Source of the DNA: Burkholderia pyrrocinia
GTDB lineage: Bacteria; Pseudomonadota; Gammaproteobacteria; Burkholderiales; Burkholderiaceae
DNA: 64,000 bases
Assembly (NCBI RefSeq): GCF_003330765.1
Contig: NZ_CP024902.1
Coordinates: 3,410,001 to 3,474,000 of the forward strand
Reading direction: 5' to 3'
In this document: positions 17,283 through 25,955 of the stretch, one piece after another
Position numbering within the stretch: position 1 is the first letter of the stretch
Layout of the letters: every line of letters begins with the position of its first letter
Translations under genes and position numbers: made by a program
The notes under the pieces: model-generated
Seen by the model: only the letters and a program-made list of their open reading frames with translations
The model's database searches: none
Told to the model about the DNA's origin: nothing

Positions 17283-18638
17283 CTAATCCGCCACCTTCTG
17301 CCGCATCGTCACGAACTCCTCGGCCGCGGTCGGATGGATGCCGATCGTGTCGTCGAACTGTGCCTTCGTCGCGCCCGCGCGAATCGCGATCGCGATGCCC
17401 TGGATGATCTCGCCGGCGTCGCGCCCGACCATGTGCGCGCCCACCACGCGCTGGCTGTCGCGCGCGACCACGAGCTTCATCATCGTGCGCTCGTCGCGAC
17501 CCGACAGCGTGTGGCGCAGCGCCTTGAACGACGTGCGGTAGACGTCGACTTCGCCGTGCGCGCCACGCGCATCCGCCTCGGTCAGCCCGACCGTCGCGAC
17601 CTCGGGCTGGCTGAACACGGCCGACGGCACCCATTCGTGATCGGCCGCGACGCGCGCCCCGCCGAACAGCGTGCGCGCGAGCAGCCCGCCGTCGCGCGTT
17701 GCCACCGGCGTGAGCTGCGGCCGTGACGTGACGTCGCCGATCGCATGGATCGAAGCGACCGACGTCGCCGAATACGCATCGACGGCGATCGCGCCGTGTG
17801 CATCAAGCATGACGCCCGCCTGTTCGAGCCCGAGCCCGTCGACATTCGGCACGCGGCCGGTCGCATAGAGCACCGCATCGTACGGCCCGTGCCGCGCGTC
17901 GCCGACGCGCACGCTCAGCGTGCCGTCGTCCGCGCGGGAAATCGACTCGACCACCGTGCGCGCGTGGATCGTGACACCCTGCTTCGTCATTTCGTCGGTC
18001 AGGAATTGGCGCACGTCGTCGTCGAAGCCGCGCAGGATTTTCTCGCCGCGATAGAACAGGTCGACCTGGCTGCCGAGGCCGTTGAAGATGCCCGCGAACT
18101 CGACCGCGATATAACCGCCGCCAACCACTGCGATGCGCGCGGGCAGCGCGGCGAGCGACAGCGCCTCGCGCGATGTGATCGCGTGCTCGATGCCGGGCCG
18201 CGGCGGCAGCGACGGACGCGAGCCGGTCGCGATCGCGATGTGGCGCGCCCGGATCGTGCGTTCGCCGATCGCGACCGTGTGCGCATCGACGAGCGTCGCG
18301 CGCCCCGCATGCATGTCGACGCCCGATTGCCGCAACAGGTTGATGTAGATGTCGCTCAGCCGATTGATCTCGCGATCCTTCGCGGCGATCAGCGCGGGCC
18401 AGTCGAGCGTGCCGGCGCCGAAGGTCCAGCCGAAGCCCTTCGCGTCTTCGACTTCGTGCGGGTAGTGCGATGCGTAGACGAGCAGCTTCTTCGGGATGCA
18501 GCCGCGCAGCACGCAGGTGCCGCCGATCTGCTCTTCTTCCGCTATGCCGACGCGCGCGCCGTATGACGCCGACATTCGCGCGAGCCTCACGCCGCCCGAG
18601 CCGGCGCCGATGACGAACAGGTCGTAGTCGAAATCCAT
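17283..18638 (-). CDS. gor: Glutathione reductase
   Basis: NADPH-dependent flavoenzyme that reduces glutathione disulphide in the cytoplasm, 451 aa. The FAD motif GAGSGGVRLAR is at the N terminus. The redox disulphide is Cys42/Cys47 in GGTCVLRGCIPKK. A second Rossmann motif (VVGGGYIAVEFAG) binds NADPH. The C-terminal HPTAAEE carries the catalytic His-Glu pair of the partner subunit. All key residues are present. Confidence 0.93.
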   Translation of the reverse strand: MDFDYDLFVIGAGSGGVRLARMSASYGARVGIAEEEQIGGTCVLRGCIPKKLLVYASHYPHEVEDAKGFGWTFGAGTLDWPALIAAKDREINRLSDIYINLLRQSGVDMHAGRATLVDAHTVAIGERTIRARHIAIATGSRPSLPPRPGIEHAITSREALSLAALPARIAVVGGGYIAVEFAGIFNGLGSQVDLFYRGEKILRGFDDDVRQFLTDEMTKQGVTIHARTVVESISRADDGTLSVRVGDARHGPYDAVLYATGRVPNVDGLGLEQAGVMLDAHGAIAVDAYSATSVASIHAIGDVTSRPQLTPVATRDGGLLARTLFGGARVAADHEWVPSAVFSQPEVATVGLTEADARGAHGEVDVYRTSFKALRHTLSGRDERTMMKLVVARDSQRVVGAHMVGRDAGEIIQGIAIAIRAGATKAQFDDTIGIHPTAAEEFVTMRQKVAD

Positions 18639-18726
18639 CGCATTCCCTCATCGCAGTTCGGATGAAGGCACGATAGCAAGATTCGGGAATTCGTGCGGCG
18701 CACGGCGCGATCCGGCGCGCGCCCAA

Positions 18727-18758
18727 TAAAAAACGGCGAGAGACGTCGCCTCTCGCCG
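18727..18758 (-). terminator. Rho-independent terminator of the small acidic-protein gene
   Basis: A 9-bp stem (CGGCGAGAG / CTCTCGCCG) with a 7-nt loop is followed on the minus strand by TTTTTTATT. It ends the leftward transcript of the 18882-19109 gene, upstream of gor. Confidence 0.75.
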
Positions 18759-18881
18759 GTCAACCCAGCTGCCGGTTTGTCATGCGTCACCGATCGACCG
18801 CATGCCCGACCTGCCGGTCGCGCGGCACCGGTCCGCCCGGGCGCGCGAACGGCGCGCCCACGGCCGGTCCAGCCGCCATGC

Positions 18882-19109
18882 TCATGCCTGCGACGTGTCG
18901 CTGCCGTCCGTCGCCTGCGTATCGTCTGCCGCCTGTTCGGGTTTCTCTTCCTTCTTCTCGAGCATGCCTTCGATCGCCTCGGCGCCCTTGAAGCCGGCGA
19001 CGGCCGCTGCCGCCTTGGTCAGCAGGCCCGCATCCGGATCCAGCTTTTCCGCGCCTTCGACTGCCGCCACTGCGCCAGCGATTTCACCCACCGTGTTCAG
19101 GATACCCAT
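18882..19109 (-). CDS. Small Ala-rich acidic protein, unknown function
   Basis: 75-aa protein with its own terminator. AAGGGG lies 6 nt before the ATG at 19109, so this start is preferred to the ATG two codons upstream, which the site would overlap. Residues 1-50 are likely amphipathic helices rich in Ala and Gly. The tail (from about residue 50) is EKKEEKPEQ followed by Asp, Thr and Ser residues and looks disordered. There is no signal peptide or cysteine. No family is recognised. Confidence 0.65.
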   Translation of the reverse strand: MGILNTVGEIAGAVAAVEGAEKLDPDAGLLTKAAAAVAGFKGAEAIEGMLEKKEEKPEQAADDTQATDGSDTSQA

Positions 19110-19427
19110 CGTCATCCCCTTTCAAGAAAATCGTGTGACGGATCGTCCCACGAATAAAACCGGCGGACCGCGTTTGTCATCACCGGATACACAAGTTACG
19201 CACCAGGCCGGCCGCGCTCGCCGAGCGCCCGCCGGAACGACGCACGCGCGTGCACGGCGGCACACAGCGGCGATGTACGCAGCGTAGCGGAAAGCCTTCG
19301 CGCGTACTGTAAAAGTATGTTCTGGAATGCCGACGGATAGCTTACGAATTCCGCCGCGTCATGAAGCTGACGCCGAACGATGCGGTCCGAACCGGTGCCG
19401 GCCGCGCACACACGGCCGGCATCCCGT
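19110..19427. other. 318-bp gap upstream of the small-protein gene
   Basis: This holds the leader of the leftward small gene and the 3' end of the next porin. Apart from a GC hairpin at 19396-19421 (annotated separately), nothing recognisable is seen. No clear -35/-10 pair was found. Confidence 0.35.
19396..19421 (-). terminator. GC hairpin just downstream of the first porin gene
   Basis: Arms TGCCGGCCG and CGGCCGGCA are perfect, with an 8-nt loop, 7 bp past the porin stop. There is no T-tract, so termination is uncertain. Confidence 0.35.
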
Positions 19428-20570
19428 TCAGAACTGGTGCCGGATGCCGGCCATCACGCCGAGTTGCGTCATGCCGGGTGCGGGCGTCGTGCCGCCGCCG
19501 CCTTGGCTGACCGTGTACTGCGCGTTCGCGCTGTTCCACAGGTATGCGCCTTGCAGGTAGACGGCCGTGCGCTTGGACAGCAGGTACGTGCCGCGCAGCA
19601 CGCCGATCGTGCCGCGCGCGTCGTGCACGCGATTGACGATCCGGTACGCGCCACCGTCGAAGACCAGGAACGGCGCGGCCCGCCACGACGCGGTCAGATA
19701 GAACTGGTCGTAGCCGACGTTCGGCATCTGCGCGGACACGAGCCGCACGCGGCGGCCGAGCCAGCCGCCGCCGAATCGCCACGCACCGAACTCGCCGTAA
19801 CCGTTCAACTGCATGCGCACATCCTTGTCGCCCGGCTGCGTGAACGGGATCGGCGCGGCGCCGTCATAGAAACTCGCGGCCGCGCCCGCGCCGCCGCGCT
19901 GCTCGTCGTACGCGGCGGCCACGCCGAAGCCGTGCGCGTCGTAGCGCAGCATCGCCGACCATTCGCGGCACGTCTGCGCGCTGCCCGGCACCGGACCGGC
20001 GCAGGTGCCCTGCCCGGGCGAATTGCCGGTACCGGCCGCGTCGCGGCCGAACGACCAGGTCGCGCCGACGGTCAGCCCGCCGAACGCCCCCTTGTACGCG
20101 ATCGTGTTGTCGCTGCGCGCGCTCGGCAGATATTGATCGAACGAAGCCAGGCCGCCATAGATGTCGGGCCCGAGCAGGTCGGCATCGGCCACCGCCCAGT
20201 ACGTCATCGTGTACTGGCGGCCGAAACTCAGGCTGCCGTACGGACCGTCCACGCCGACCCACGCCTGCCGACCGAACAGCCGCCCGCCCTGGTTCGCGGC
20301 GCCGTTGCGCATGTTGAAGCCGTTCTCGAGCACGAAATTCGCGCGCCAGCCGCCGCCTAGCGCTTCGCTGCCGCGCAGCCCCCAGCGCGACGGCAGCTCG
20401 CCGGTGATGCCGGGCATGCGCACCACGCCGTCGCCCGCCGTGTCGGCATGCGAAACGAATTCGACGCCCGTATCGACGACGCCGTACAGCGTGACGCTGC
20501 TCTGCGCGCACGCCGGCGCGCACGCGAACGCGGCCAGCGCGGCGGATCCCGCCGCAACCCATGCTTTCAT
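19428..20570 (-). CDS. Gram-negative porin (OmpC/Bcsp-like trimeric porin)
   Basis: 380-aa outer-membrane porin. After the signal peptide the mature protein starts AQSSVTLYGVVDTGVEF and ends IRHQF with the terminal Phe used by the BAM complex. Repeated motifs WGLRGSEALGGG and GRLFGRQAWVGVDGPYGSLSFGRQ are typical of 16-strand Burkholderia general porins. A Cys pair (about 190 and 198) sits in a predicted outer loop, which is less common. Solute specificity cannot be read. Confidence 0.88.
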   Translation of the reverse strand: MKAWVAAGSAALAAFACAPACAQSSVTLYGVVDTGVEFVSHADTAGDGVVRMPGITGELPSRWGLRGSEALGGGWRANFVLENGFNMRNGAANQGGRLFGRQAWVGVDGPYGSLSFGRQYTMTYWAVADADLLGPDIYGGLASFDQYLPSARSDNTIAYKGAFGGLTVGATWSFGRDAAGTGNSPGQGTCAGPVPGSAQTCREWSAMLRYDAHGFGVAAAYDEQRGGAGAAASFYDGAAPIPFTQPGDKDVRMQLNGYGEFGAWRFGGGWLGRRVRLVSAQMPNVGYDQFYLTASWRAAPFLVFDGGAYRIVNRVHDARGTIGVLRGTYLLSKRTAVYLQGAYLWNSANAQYTVSQGGGGTTPAPGMTQLGVMAGIRHQF

Positions 20571-20766
20571 GATCTTTTGTCTCCGTCCGTTTTATTTCGT
20601 AGTCCGGATCGAATGAATGCATGGCACGCTGATGCTGCCGCATGCGATCCGGATGCTGGGCGCATTATCCGGAGACAAAACCGTGCTGAAAATTGCCGAT
20701 TCGGCGAAAAGTCATAACCGCATGGCATGACTTGGTGGCGCGGCGCGCGACGACGATGCGCCAGTC

Positions 20767-20800
20767 AAAAGCCGGGAGGCGCGTTGCGGCGCCTCCCGGC
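20767..20800 (-). terminator. Rho-independent terminator of the second porin gene
   Basis: A 12-bp perfect stem (GCCGGGAGGCGC / GCGCCTCCCGGC) with a 6-nt loop is followed on the minus strand by TTTTG. It lies 27 bp past the stop codon. Confidence 0.72.
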
Positions 20801-20826
20801 ATGCGATCGAACGAAACGTCTTTCGA

Positions 20827-21948
20827 TCAGAAGATATTGCGCAGGCCGATCGCGATGCCCGTCTGGTTGCTGCGACCCGGCAGTTCGACGTTCGCCGCGC
20901 CGTTCGTCTTGTTGAAGTCGACGGTGCCGTAGACTTCGGTGCGCTTGCTCAGCGCGTACTCGGCGATGCCGACGATCGCGTAGCGGTTGCCGCTCGCGAG
21001 CGTGCCGTTCGCGGTCATCGCATTGCGCATGTGATCGTAGTAGAACGCGCCCGTCAGCGTCAGCGGCGTGCTGACCTGCCAGCTCACGCCCGCGAACGGA
21101 CCGTCGTCGATCCGGCCGGTGCCCTTCGCGACCGGAATCGTCTGCTGCGCGAGCAGGCTGTCGACGAAGCCCGTGTCGTCCTTCGAGCGCAGGTAGCCGG
21201 CGTAGACCTTCGCCTTGCTGAACGCGTACACGACGTTCGCGTGGTAGATCGTCTGCTTGCGCGCCGAGTTGTCGCTGTTCTGCTGCGCGCCGGCCGCGAT
21301 GCTGAGCGGGCCCATCACGTACGACAGCGACACGCCCCACGCATTGCCCTTGCCGAGCGAACCCGGAATCTGGCCCGAGAAGCCGCCGGCGCCGGTCGAT
21401 TCGTAGTTGGTGCCGGTCGAGTACATCGCCTTCGCGGTCAGGCCCGCGAACTTGCCCGTGTACTTGATCTGGTTGTCCGCATACAGGCCGCCGCCGAGTG
21501 CGACCGGCAGCCATGCGTTCTCGAGGTAGTTGCCGACCGTCAGCGGATCGTAGGTGTCCGACAGCAGGTCGAACAGCGGCGTCTTCTGGCGGCCGAGGGT
21601 CACCGTGCCGTACAGGCTCTGCAGGCCGACGTACGCCGCGCGGTTGAACAGGCGGCCGCTGTCGGCGAATGCGCCGTTCTGCAGGTTCACGCCGCTTTCG
21701 AGGTTGAACACGGCCTTCAGGCCGCTGCCGAGGTCTTCCGTGCCGTAGATGCCGAAGCGGCTGTTGGTGATCGCGCCGTTGGTCATCGACAGCAGGCCGT
21801 CGTTCTTGGCGTTTGCGTTGGTCAGGTAGCGAATGCTGGCGTCGGCGACGCCCCAGAGCGTGACCGAGCTTTGTGCCGCCGCGTACTGGCTGGCGAATGC
21901 GAGCGCGGCGCCCCCTGCGATGGCTGCGAGTCGGGTGGTCTGCTTCAT
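20827..21948 (-). CDS. Gram-negative porin
   Basis: 373-aa outer-membrane porin of the same family as its downstream neighbour. The signal peptide ends AAAQ and the mature protein starts with SSVTLWGVADASIRYL. Motifs RFGIYGTEDLGSGLKAVFNLE and GRQKTPLFDLLSDTYD are typical, and the last residue is Phe. The ATG at 21948 has a strong AAGGA site; upstream in-frame codons are ignored. Each porin has its own leader and terminator, so they are separate transcripts rather than an operon. Confidence 0.9.
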   Translation of the reverse strand: MKQTTRLAAIAGGAALAFASQYAAAQSSVTLWGVADASIRYLTNANAKNDGLLSMTNGAITNSRFGIYGTEDLGSGLKAVFNLESGVNLQNGAFADSGRLFNRAAYVGLQSLYGTVTLGRQKTPLFDLLSDTYDPLTVGNYLENAWLPVALGGGLYADNQIKYTGKFAGLTAKAMYSTGTNYESTGAGGFSGQIPGSLGKGNAWGVSLSYVMGPLSIAAGAQQNSDNSARKQTIYHANVVYAFSKAKVYAGYLRSKDDTGFVDSLLAQQTIPVAKGTGRIDDGPFAGVSWQVSTPLTLTGAFYYDHMRNAMTANGTLASGNRYAIVGIAEYALSKRTEVYGTVDFNKTNGAANVELPGRSNQTGIAIGLRNIF

Positions 21949-22148
21949 GAGCTTTCCTTTTTGTAGGTGTCTCCGTTCATTGCCGGCCGCGTGCGCAGCC
22001 GGGTGGCGATCGCGCACGCTCATGGCGCGCGCGATGTGGCCTGAATCATATGACGAGTCGGAAACATGAAAGAAATTGAAATGCGCCGTCACGGTGCGTT
22101 TGTCGTCCGGGAACAACGTTTCCCGCGCCGGGCTTCCGTCGCGCGCCG

Positions 22149-22853
22149 TCAGGTCGTTTGCGCCGCCCCGCCGCCGCCATTCCCCGCGCGACGCCACGCG
22201 CGCCGCACGATCTCCGCAAAGGCGCCGACGAGCAGCAGCACGGCGCCCCACAGCGCGACGTCGGGCACGAGCCGCGTCACGAGGCCGCCGACCACCGCGC
22301 CGGCCAGGAAGCAGAAGCTGATCGTCGCGAGCAGCGCCGAGTCGTGCAGCGCGCCCGCGTCATAGCGCGGGATCAGCCCGACGAACAGCTTCTGCGCGGC
22401 GCGCCGCAGGTTGCCGGTCGTCATCACCGACGTATACGACAGTTCCTCGAGATGGGTGAACGACAGCGTCTGCAGCGTCGCGACGAACGAGATGCCCGGA
22501 ATCAGCCATGCGCTCGACGCACCGACGAGGCCGCTCGCGGCCACGCCGAGAAATGCGATCTCGACGATCAGGCTCGTGAACGCCGTGTGCCGCATCCAGC
22601 CGCGCTGCGCGGCAAGGCCAAGCAGGTGCGCGACGAACACCGCGATCACGAAGCCGAAGAGCGGCGGCACGTGATGCAGCGCGGCAGCCCATTCGCCGGC
22701 CGACAGGTTGATGCCGAGCAGCGCGACGTTGCCGGTCATCGTGTTCGCGAACACGTGGCCGTGGCCGACATACGTGTACGCGTCGAGGTAGCCGCCGGAC
22801 AGCGTCAGCAACGCGGCGACAGTGAGATTGCGGCTGGCGCCGTCGAGATCCAT
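22149..22853 (-). CDS. DUF1275 (YoaK) family membrane protein
   Basis: 234-aa inner-membrane protein with about six hydrophobic segments. Family motifs are SGGYLDAYTYVGHGHVFANTMTGN near the start and TTGNLRR in the second half, suggesting an internal duplication. GGAGA lies 6 nt before the ATG at 22853. Function of the family is unknown; transport has been proposed. Confidence 0.83.
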   Translation of the reverse strand: MDLDGASRNLTVAALLTLSGGYLDAYTYVGHGHVFANTMTGNVALLGINLSAGEWAAALHHVPPLFGFVIAVFVAHLLGLAAQRGWMRHTAFTSLIVEIAFLGVAASGLVGASSAWLIPGISFVATLQTLSFTHLEELSYTSVMTTGNLRRAAQKLFVGLIPRYDAGALHDSALLATISFCFLAGAVVGGLVTRLVPDVALWGAVLLLVGAFAEIVRRAWRRAGNGGGGAAQTT

Positions 22854-22973
22854 CGATTCTCCGGTGGTGCGCGCCGCCCGGCCGCGCGCGGCGGGCGGTG
22901 CGACATTCAGTCCTGCCGGCGCGGGACGCCGCCGGCGCTGCGCGGCCGGGCATCGCCGCGTGCCGCGCGCCAA

Positions 22974-22979
22974 TATAAT
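22974..22979 (+). promoter_or_regulatory. Consensus -10 hexamer in the divergent gap
   Basis: A perfect TATAAT stands in otherwise GC-rich DNA between the DUF1275 gene and the small membrane-protein gene. No -35 match is present at 16-18 bp. It probably drives the rightward gene at 23138. Confidence 0.35.
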
Positions 22980-23137
22980 GCTCGTCGTCGGGTGGCGGAT
23001 TCCCGCCGCGCATCGCAGCCAGCCGGAACGTGCCGACCGGGCAGGTTTCACCGCCGAAGAACCGGCCGAGTATACCGGGCCGATCGGACCCGATTGCGAC
23101 CCGATCGCCGCCCTGCGCCGCTTCACCGAGCCTTCGA

Positions 23138-23476
23138 ATGACACTCGCGAAGTTCTTCCTGCGCTACACCGTCATCCCGTTCGCCGCGATCGTGCTGGTG
23201 GCCGTCTGGGCGTTCAACCGCGAATCGGGCGAGATCGACGCGCGCCAGTATGCGGCGCTGGTGGCCGCCTATCCGTCGTTCACGCCGAAGCTGAAGCACG
23301 AGGTGGCCGACGCGTTGCGCGGCGGCAGGCTCGCAAAGGCCGATTACGGCACGATCATGCGCGATGCGCTCGATGCGGGTTATGTGGTCGACTGGCCGGC
23401 CGTGACGGACGACGTCGGCAGCGAGCGCGGCCGGCTGCTCGGCATCGTGAACAGCGACCTGCCGGCGTCGCAGTAG
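23138..23476 (+). CDS. Small membrane-anchored hypothetical protein
   Basis: 112-aa protein. Residues about 8-25 form one hydrophobic segment (FLRYTVIPFAAIVLVAVWAF), followed by a soluble domain with no recognised family (ARQYAALVAAYPSF...GRLAKADYGTIM). The ATG at 23138 places the membrane segment at the N terminus; the open frame extends further upstream without an obvious start site. Its own promoter candidate lies upstream and the chromate transporter genes converge on it. Confidence 0.6.
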   Translation: MTLAKFFLRYTVIPFAAIVLVAVWAFNRESGEIDARQYAALVAAYPSFTPKLKHEVADALRGGRLAKADYGTIMRDALDAGYVVDWPAVTDDVGSERGRLLGIVNSDLPASQ

Positions 23477-23515
23477 CCTGCGGCCGCAGCCGGCAACGGC
23501 CGGCTGCGCGGCGGC

Positions 23516-24043
23516 TCACTGCCCGATGCCCGTGAGCCCGATCAGCGCGCCGCCCGCGAGCAGCCACAGCGGATGGATGCGCGTGCGCCACGCGAGCACC
23601 GCGCACGCGGCCGTGATGCCCCACTGCATCGCCGTGCGGTTCGACGCCTCTGAGATCAGCACCGCGCTCGCTGCGACGAGCCCCGCCGTGACGGGCATCA
23701 TCCCCTGCTGCACGTAGCGGCGCCACGGCCGGTCGCGAAAGCGCTCCCATGCATGCAGCGCGAGCACGGTGACGATCGACGACGGCCCGAACTTCGCGAG
23801 CGACGCGACCAGCAGCCCGGCCCAGCCGGCCACGTGCCAGCCGACCAGCGACACGATCATCATGTTCGGCCCGGGCGCTGCCTGCGCCAGCGCGAACAGC
23901 GCGGTGAACTCGTGCGCGCTCATCCAGTGATGCACGTCGACGACCTGCCGCTGCATCTCCGGCAGGATCGTGTTGCCGCCACCGAACGCGAGCAGCGACA
24001 GCTGGCTGAAGATCGTCGCGATCGCGACCAGCGTGTCGTTCAT
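23516..24043 (-). CDS. chrA: Chromate transporter, second half-size subunit
   Basis: 175-aa CHR-family membrane protein with the family motif FGGGNTILPEMQRQVV and AAPGPNMM. Its ATG overlaps the stop of the upstream subunit (ATGA). Two short CHR proteins encoded in tandem act together as a proton-driven chromate exporter in other bacteria. Chromate is the family substrate; it is not proven here. Confidence 0.82.
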   Translation of the reverse strand: MNDTLVAIATIFSQLSLLAFGGGNTILPEMQRQVVDVHHWMSAHEFTALFALAQAAPGPNMMIVSLVGWHVAGWAGLLVASLAKFGPSSIVTVLALHAWERFRDRPWRRYVQQGMMPVTAGLVAASAVLISEASNRTAMQWGITAACAVLAWRTRIHPLWLLAGGALIGLTGIGQ

Positions 24044-24666
24044 GGCCGGCCTCCATGCTGCGCGTCGCGCGCGGCAGCCGGCGCCGGCCGCGGCGTGCCC
24101 GCATCGCGGCGCCGCGACGCGAGCCACACGCTGATGGGTGTGAGCACCAGCATCGTGGTCAGCAGCGGCATGCGCAGCACCGCGATCGCGACGAACGCGA
24201 GCGCCGCGATGCCGGCCGCCGCGCGCGCGTGCCGCAACGGCTTCGCGACCTTCACGGCCATCGCGACGAGCAGCCCGGCGGCCGCGGCAGCGAGCCCCGC
24301 GAACAGGTGCTGCACGTGCGGATCGTTCTGCGTCTTCGCGTACAGCACGCCGAGCGCGACGACGACGAGCGTCGGGCCCGCGATCAGCCCGAGAATGCCC
24401 GCGAACGCGCCGGCGACGCCACGAAAGCGCATGCCGACGGCGACCGACAGGTTGATCACGTTGCCGCCCGGCAGGAACTGGCACAGGCCGAGCAGATCGG
24501 TGAATTCGTCGGCGGAGAGCCACTTGCGCTCGTCGACGATCGTGCGCCGCGCGAACGGCAGCGCGCCGCCGAACGACATGAGGCCGAGCGACAGGAAGCC
24601 GGTGAACAGCTCGGCGAGACCGACCCTGCGGGGTGACGCGACAGGCGGCGGGGAAACGGATTGCAT
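24040..24666 (-). CDS. chrA: Chromate transporter, first half-size subunit
   Basis: 208-aa CHR-family protein with FGGALPFARRTIV and QFLPGGNVINLSVAVG, the two conserved signatures. About five to six membrane segments follow, and a polar, Ala/Arg-rich tail of 25 residues ends the chain. The ATG at 24666 has GAGG 6 nt upstream; the ATG four codons earlier lacks a site. A -10-like TAAAAT lies at 24725-24730 on this strand. Confidence 0.82.
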   Translation of the reverse strand: MQSVSPPPVASPRRVGLAELFTGFLSLGLMSFGGALPFARRTIVDERKWLSADEFTDLLGLCQFLPGGNVINLSVAVGMRFRGVAGAFAGILGLIAGPTLVVVALGVLYAKTQNDPHVQHLFAGLAAAAAGLLVAMAVKVAKPLRHARAAAGIAALAFVAIAVLRMPLLTTMLVLTPISVWLASRRRDAGTPRPAPAAARDAQHGGRP

Positions 24667-24740
24667 GGGGATCCTCATCAAACGGTCAGCCGAGGTTACC
24701 GCCGTTCGGGATTCCGGCAAAACGATTTTATCGGCGCTTC

Positions 24741-24761
24741 CTTGTGATCTAGAATCACAAG
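24741..24761. promoter_or_regulatory. Perfect 8-5-8 palindrome, candidate LysR-type operator
   Basis: CTTGTGAT and ATCACAAG flank CTAGA. The dyad ends one base before the LysR start codon. On the other strand it covers the expected -35 position of the chrA promoter (TAAAAT at 24725-24730). Binding here could repress both directions. Confidence 0.55.
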
Positions 24762-24762
24762 C

Positions 24763-25647
24763 ATGGCACGCGATCTCCCGCCCTTTTCCGCGCTTCGAGC
24801 CTTTGAAGCCGCGGCACGACATGAAAGCTTCAGCGCCGCCGGCGACGAGCTGCATGTGACTCATGGTGCCATCAGCCGGCAGATCGCCGCGTTCGAGGCA
24901 TGGCTCGGCAAGCCGGTGTTCCACCGCTACGGCAAGCGCGTGAAGCTCACCGACGAAGGCCGCCGCTACCTGGACACCGTGCGCGCGGCGTTCGACAGCA
25001 TCGCGCACGCGACCGAGCAGTTGCGCAACAGCGGCGCGGCGCGCGTGCTGCGCATCAATGCGCTGCCGACCTTCGCGATGAAATGGCTGCTGCCGCGCCT
25101 GTCGCGGTTCCAGCGCGACGTGCCGAACGTCGAGCTGAAGCTGTCGACATCGAACGCGCCGCTCGACGCGCTCGACGGCTTCGATGTCGCGATCCGCCGC
25201 GGCCCCGGCCACTGGCCGAACTGCACGAGCGGCCACTTCCTCGACGAAAGCGTGATTCCGGTCTGCAGCCCCGCGCTGCTCAGGCGCGCGCCGATCGCGC
25301 GCGCGGACGACCTCGCACGGCACGTGCTGCTGCATTCGGATACGCGGCCGGAAGGCTGGCGCGACTGGTTCGCGGCGGCCGGCGTGGCGATGAAGGGGCG
25401 CAAGCGGCAGTCGTTCGACCACTTCTACCTGGCGCTGCAGGCGGCCGTCGACGGGCTCGGCGTCGCGCTCGGCCCGCTGCCGCTGATCGACGACGAGCTC
25501 GCGAGCGGCCGGCTCGTGATGCCGCTCGGCGGGCCGCGCATCGCGACGCGCAGCTACTGGTGGATCACGCCGCGCGCGCCGGCCGACGATCCGCTCGTCG
25601 CGCAGTTCTGCGCTTGGCTCGAAGCGCAGACGAACGCAAACGCATGA
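24763..25647 (+). CDS. LysR-family regulator (GcvA-like)
   Basis: 294-aa LysR-type regulator. Residues 1-65 hold the winged helix-turn-helix (PPFSALRAFEAAARHESFSAAGDELHVTHGAISRQI), of the GcvA/AmpR subgroup. The rest is a periplasmic-binding-like effector domain. It is divergent from the chromate transporter genes, which is the classic arrangement for a regulator and its target. No ribosome-binding site is visible, and the palindrome abuts the ATG, so the mRNA may be nearly leaderless. Effector unknown. Confidence 0.85.
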   Translation: MARDLPPFSALRAFEAAARHESFSAAGDELHVTHGAISRQIAAFEAWLGKPVFHRYGKRVKLTDEGRRYLDTVRAAFDSIAHATEQLRNSGAARVLRINALPTFAMKWLLPRLSRFQRDVPNVELKLSTSNAPLDALDGFDVAIRRGPGHWPNCTSGHFLDESVIPVCSPALLRRAPIARADDLARHVLLHSDTRPEGWRDWFAAAGVAMKGRKRQSFDHFYLALQAAVDGLGVALGPLPLIDDELASGRLVMPLGGPRIATRSYWWITPRAPADDPLVAQFCAWLEAQTNANA

Positions 25648-25710
25648 CGCGTTGCACACCCGACACCTGATCGAAACGCAAGCGCTGCGCTGCCGCCCGT
25701 CCCCGCACGC

Positions 25711-25726
25711 GTTGCAAGACTGAAAC
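25711..25726. promoter_or_regulatory. Dyad 1, candidate activator site (GTTKCA-N4-TGMAAC)
   Basis: GTTGCA-AGAC-TGAAAC. Same half-sites and spacing as the dyads at 25850 and 25883. It lies about 250 bp upstream of the predicted start of transcription. Confidence 0.4.
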
Positions 25727-25849
25727 CATTCGCACGCGTCGCATCCGTTTCCCCTGCGGATTCGCCGTCGCGCCGCACATGCGATCCCCCGTCACTCCGG
25801 CCTTTCCGCACCGGGCCTGGCGCGCCGCCGACCGGCCCCGCCGTCGCCG

Positions 25850-25865
25850 GTTTCACGCCTGAAAC
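25850..25865. promoter_or_regulatory. Dyad 2, candidate activator site
   Basis: GTTTCA-CGCC-TGAAAC, a perfect inverted repeat. It is 33 bp from dyad 3, about three helical turns, so both would face the same side of the DNA. Confidence 0.45.
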
Positions 25866-25882
25866 ATTGCCCCCTCCGAAAC

Positions 25883-25898
25883 GTTGCACGGCTGCAAG
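25883..25898. promoter_or_regulatory. Dyad 3, candidate activator site
   Basis: GTTGCA-CGGC-TGCAAG, with a perfect TTGCA/TGCAA core. It is centred about 75 bp upstream of the predicted sigma-54 start, close to the usual position of enhancer-binding proteins. Confidence 0.45.
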
Positions 25899-25939
25899 CA
25901 GCGACCGCCCAGCCCCTGCCCGCGCGGCTATCCGCGCGC

Positions 25940-25955
25940 TGGCCCGCTCCTTGCT
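25940..25955 (+). promoter_or_regulatory. Sigma-54 (-24/-12) promoter
   Basis: TGGCCCG-N4-TTGCT matches the RpoN consensus TGGCACG-N4-TTGCW at all fixed positions but one, with correct GG to GC spacing. The predicted start is near 25966, reading toward the fimbrial genes. Confidence 0.55.

Noticed and set aside
16948..17634. Minus-strand frame running from the gor 3' region into the gap
   Set aside because: It is out of frame with gor over its first half and has no recognised domain; likely chance in GC-rich DNA.
20631..20647. TGGCACG motif upstream of the first porin resembling a sigma-54 site
   Set aside because: The GC of the -12 element is one base off the required spacing and the orientation does not face the porin gene.
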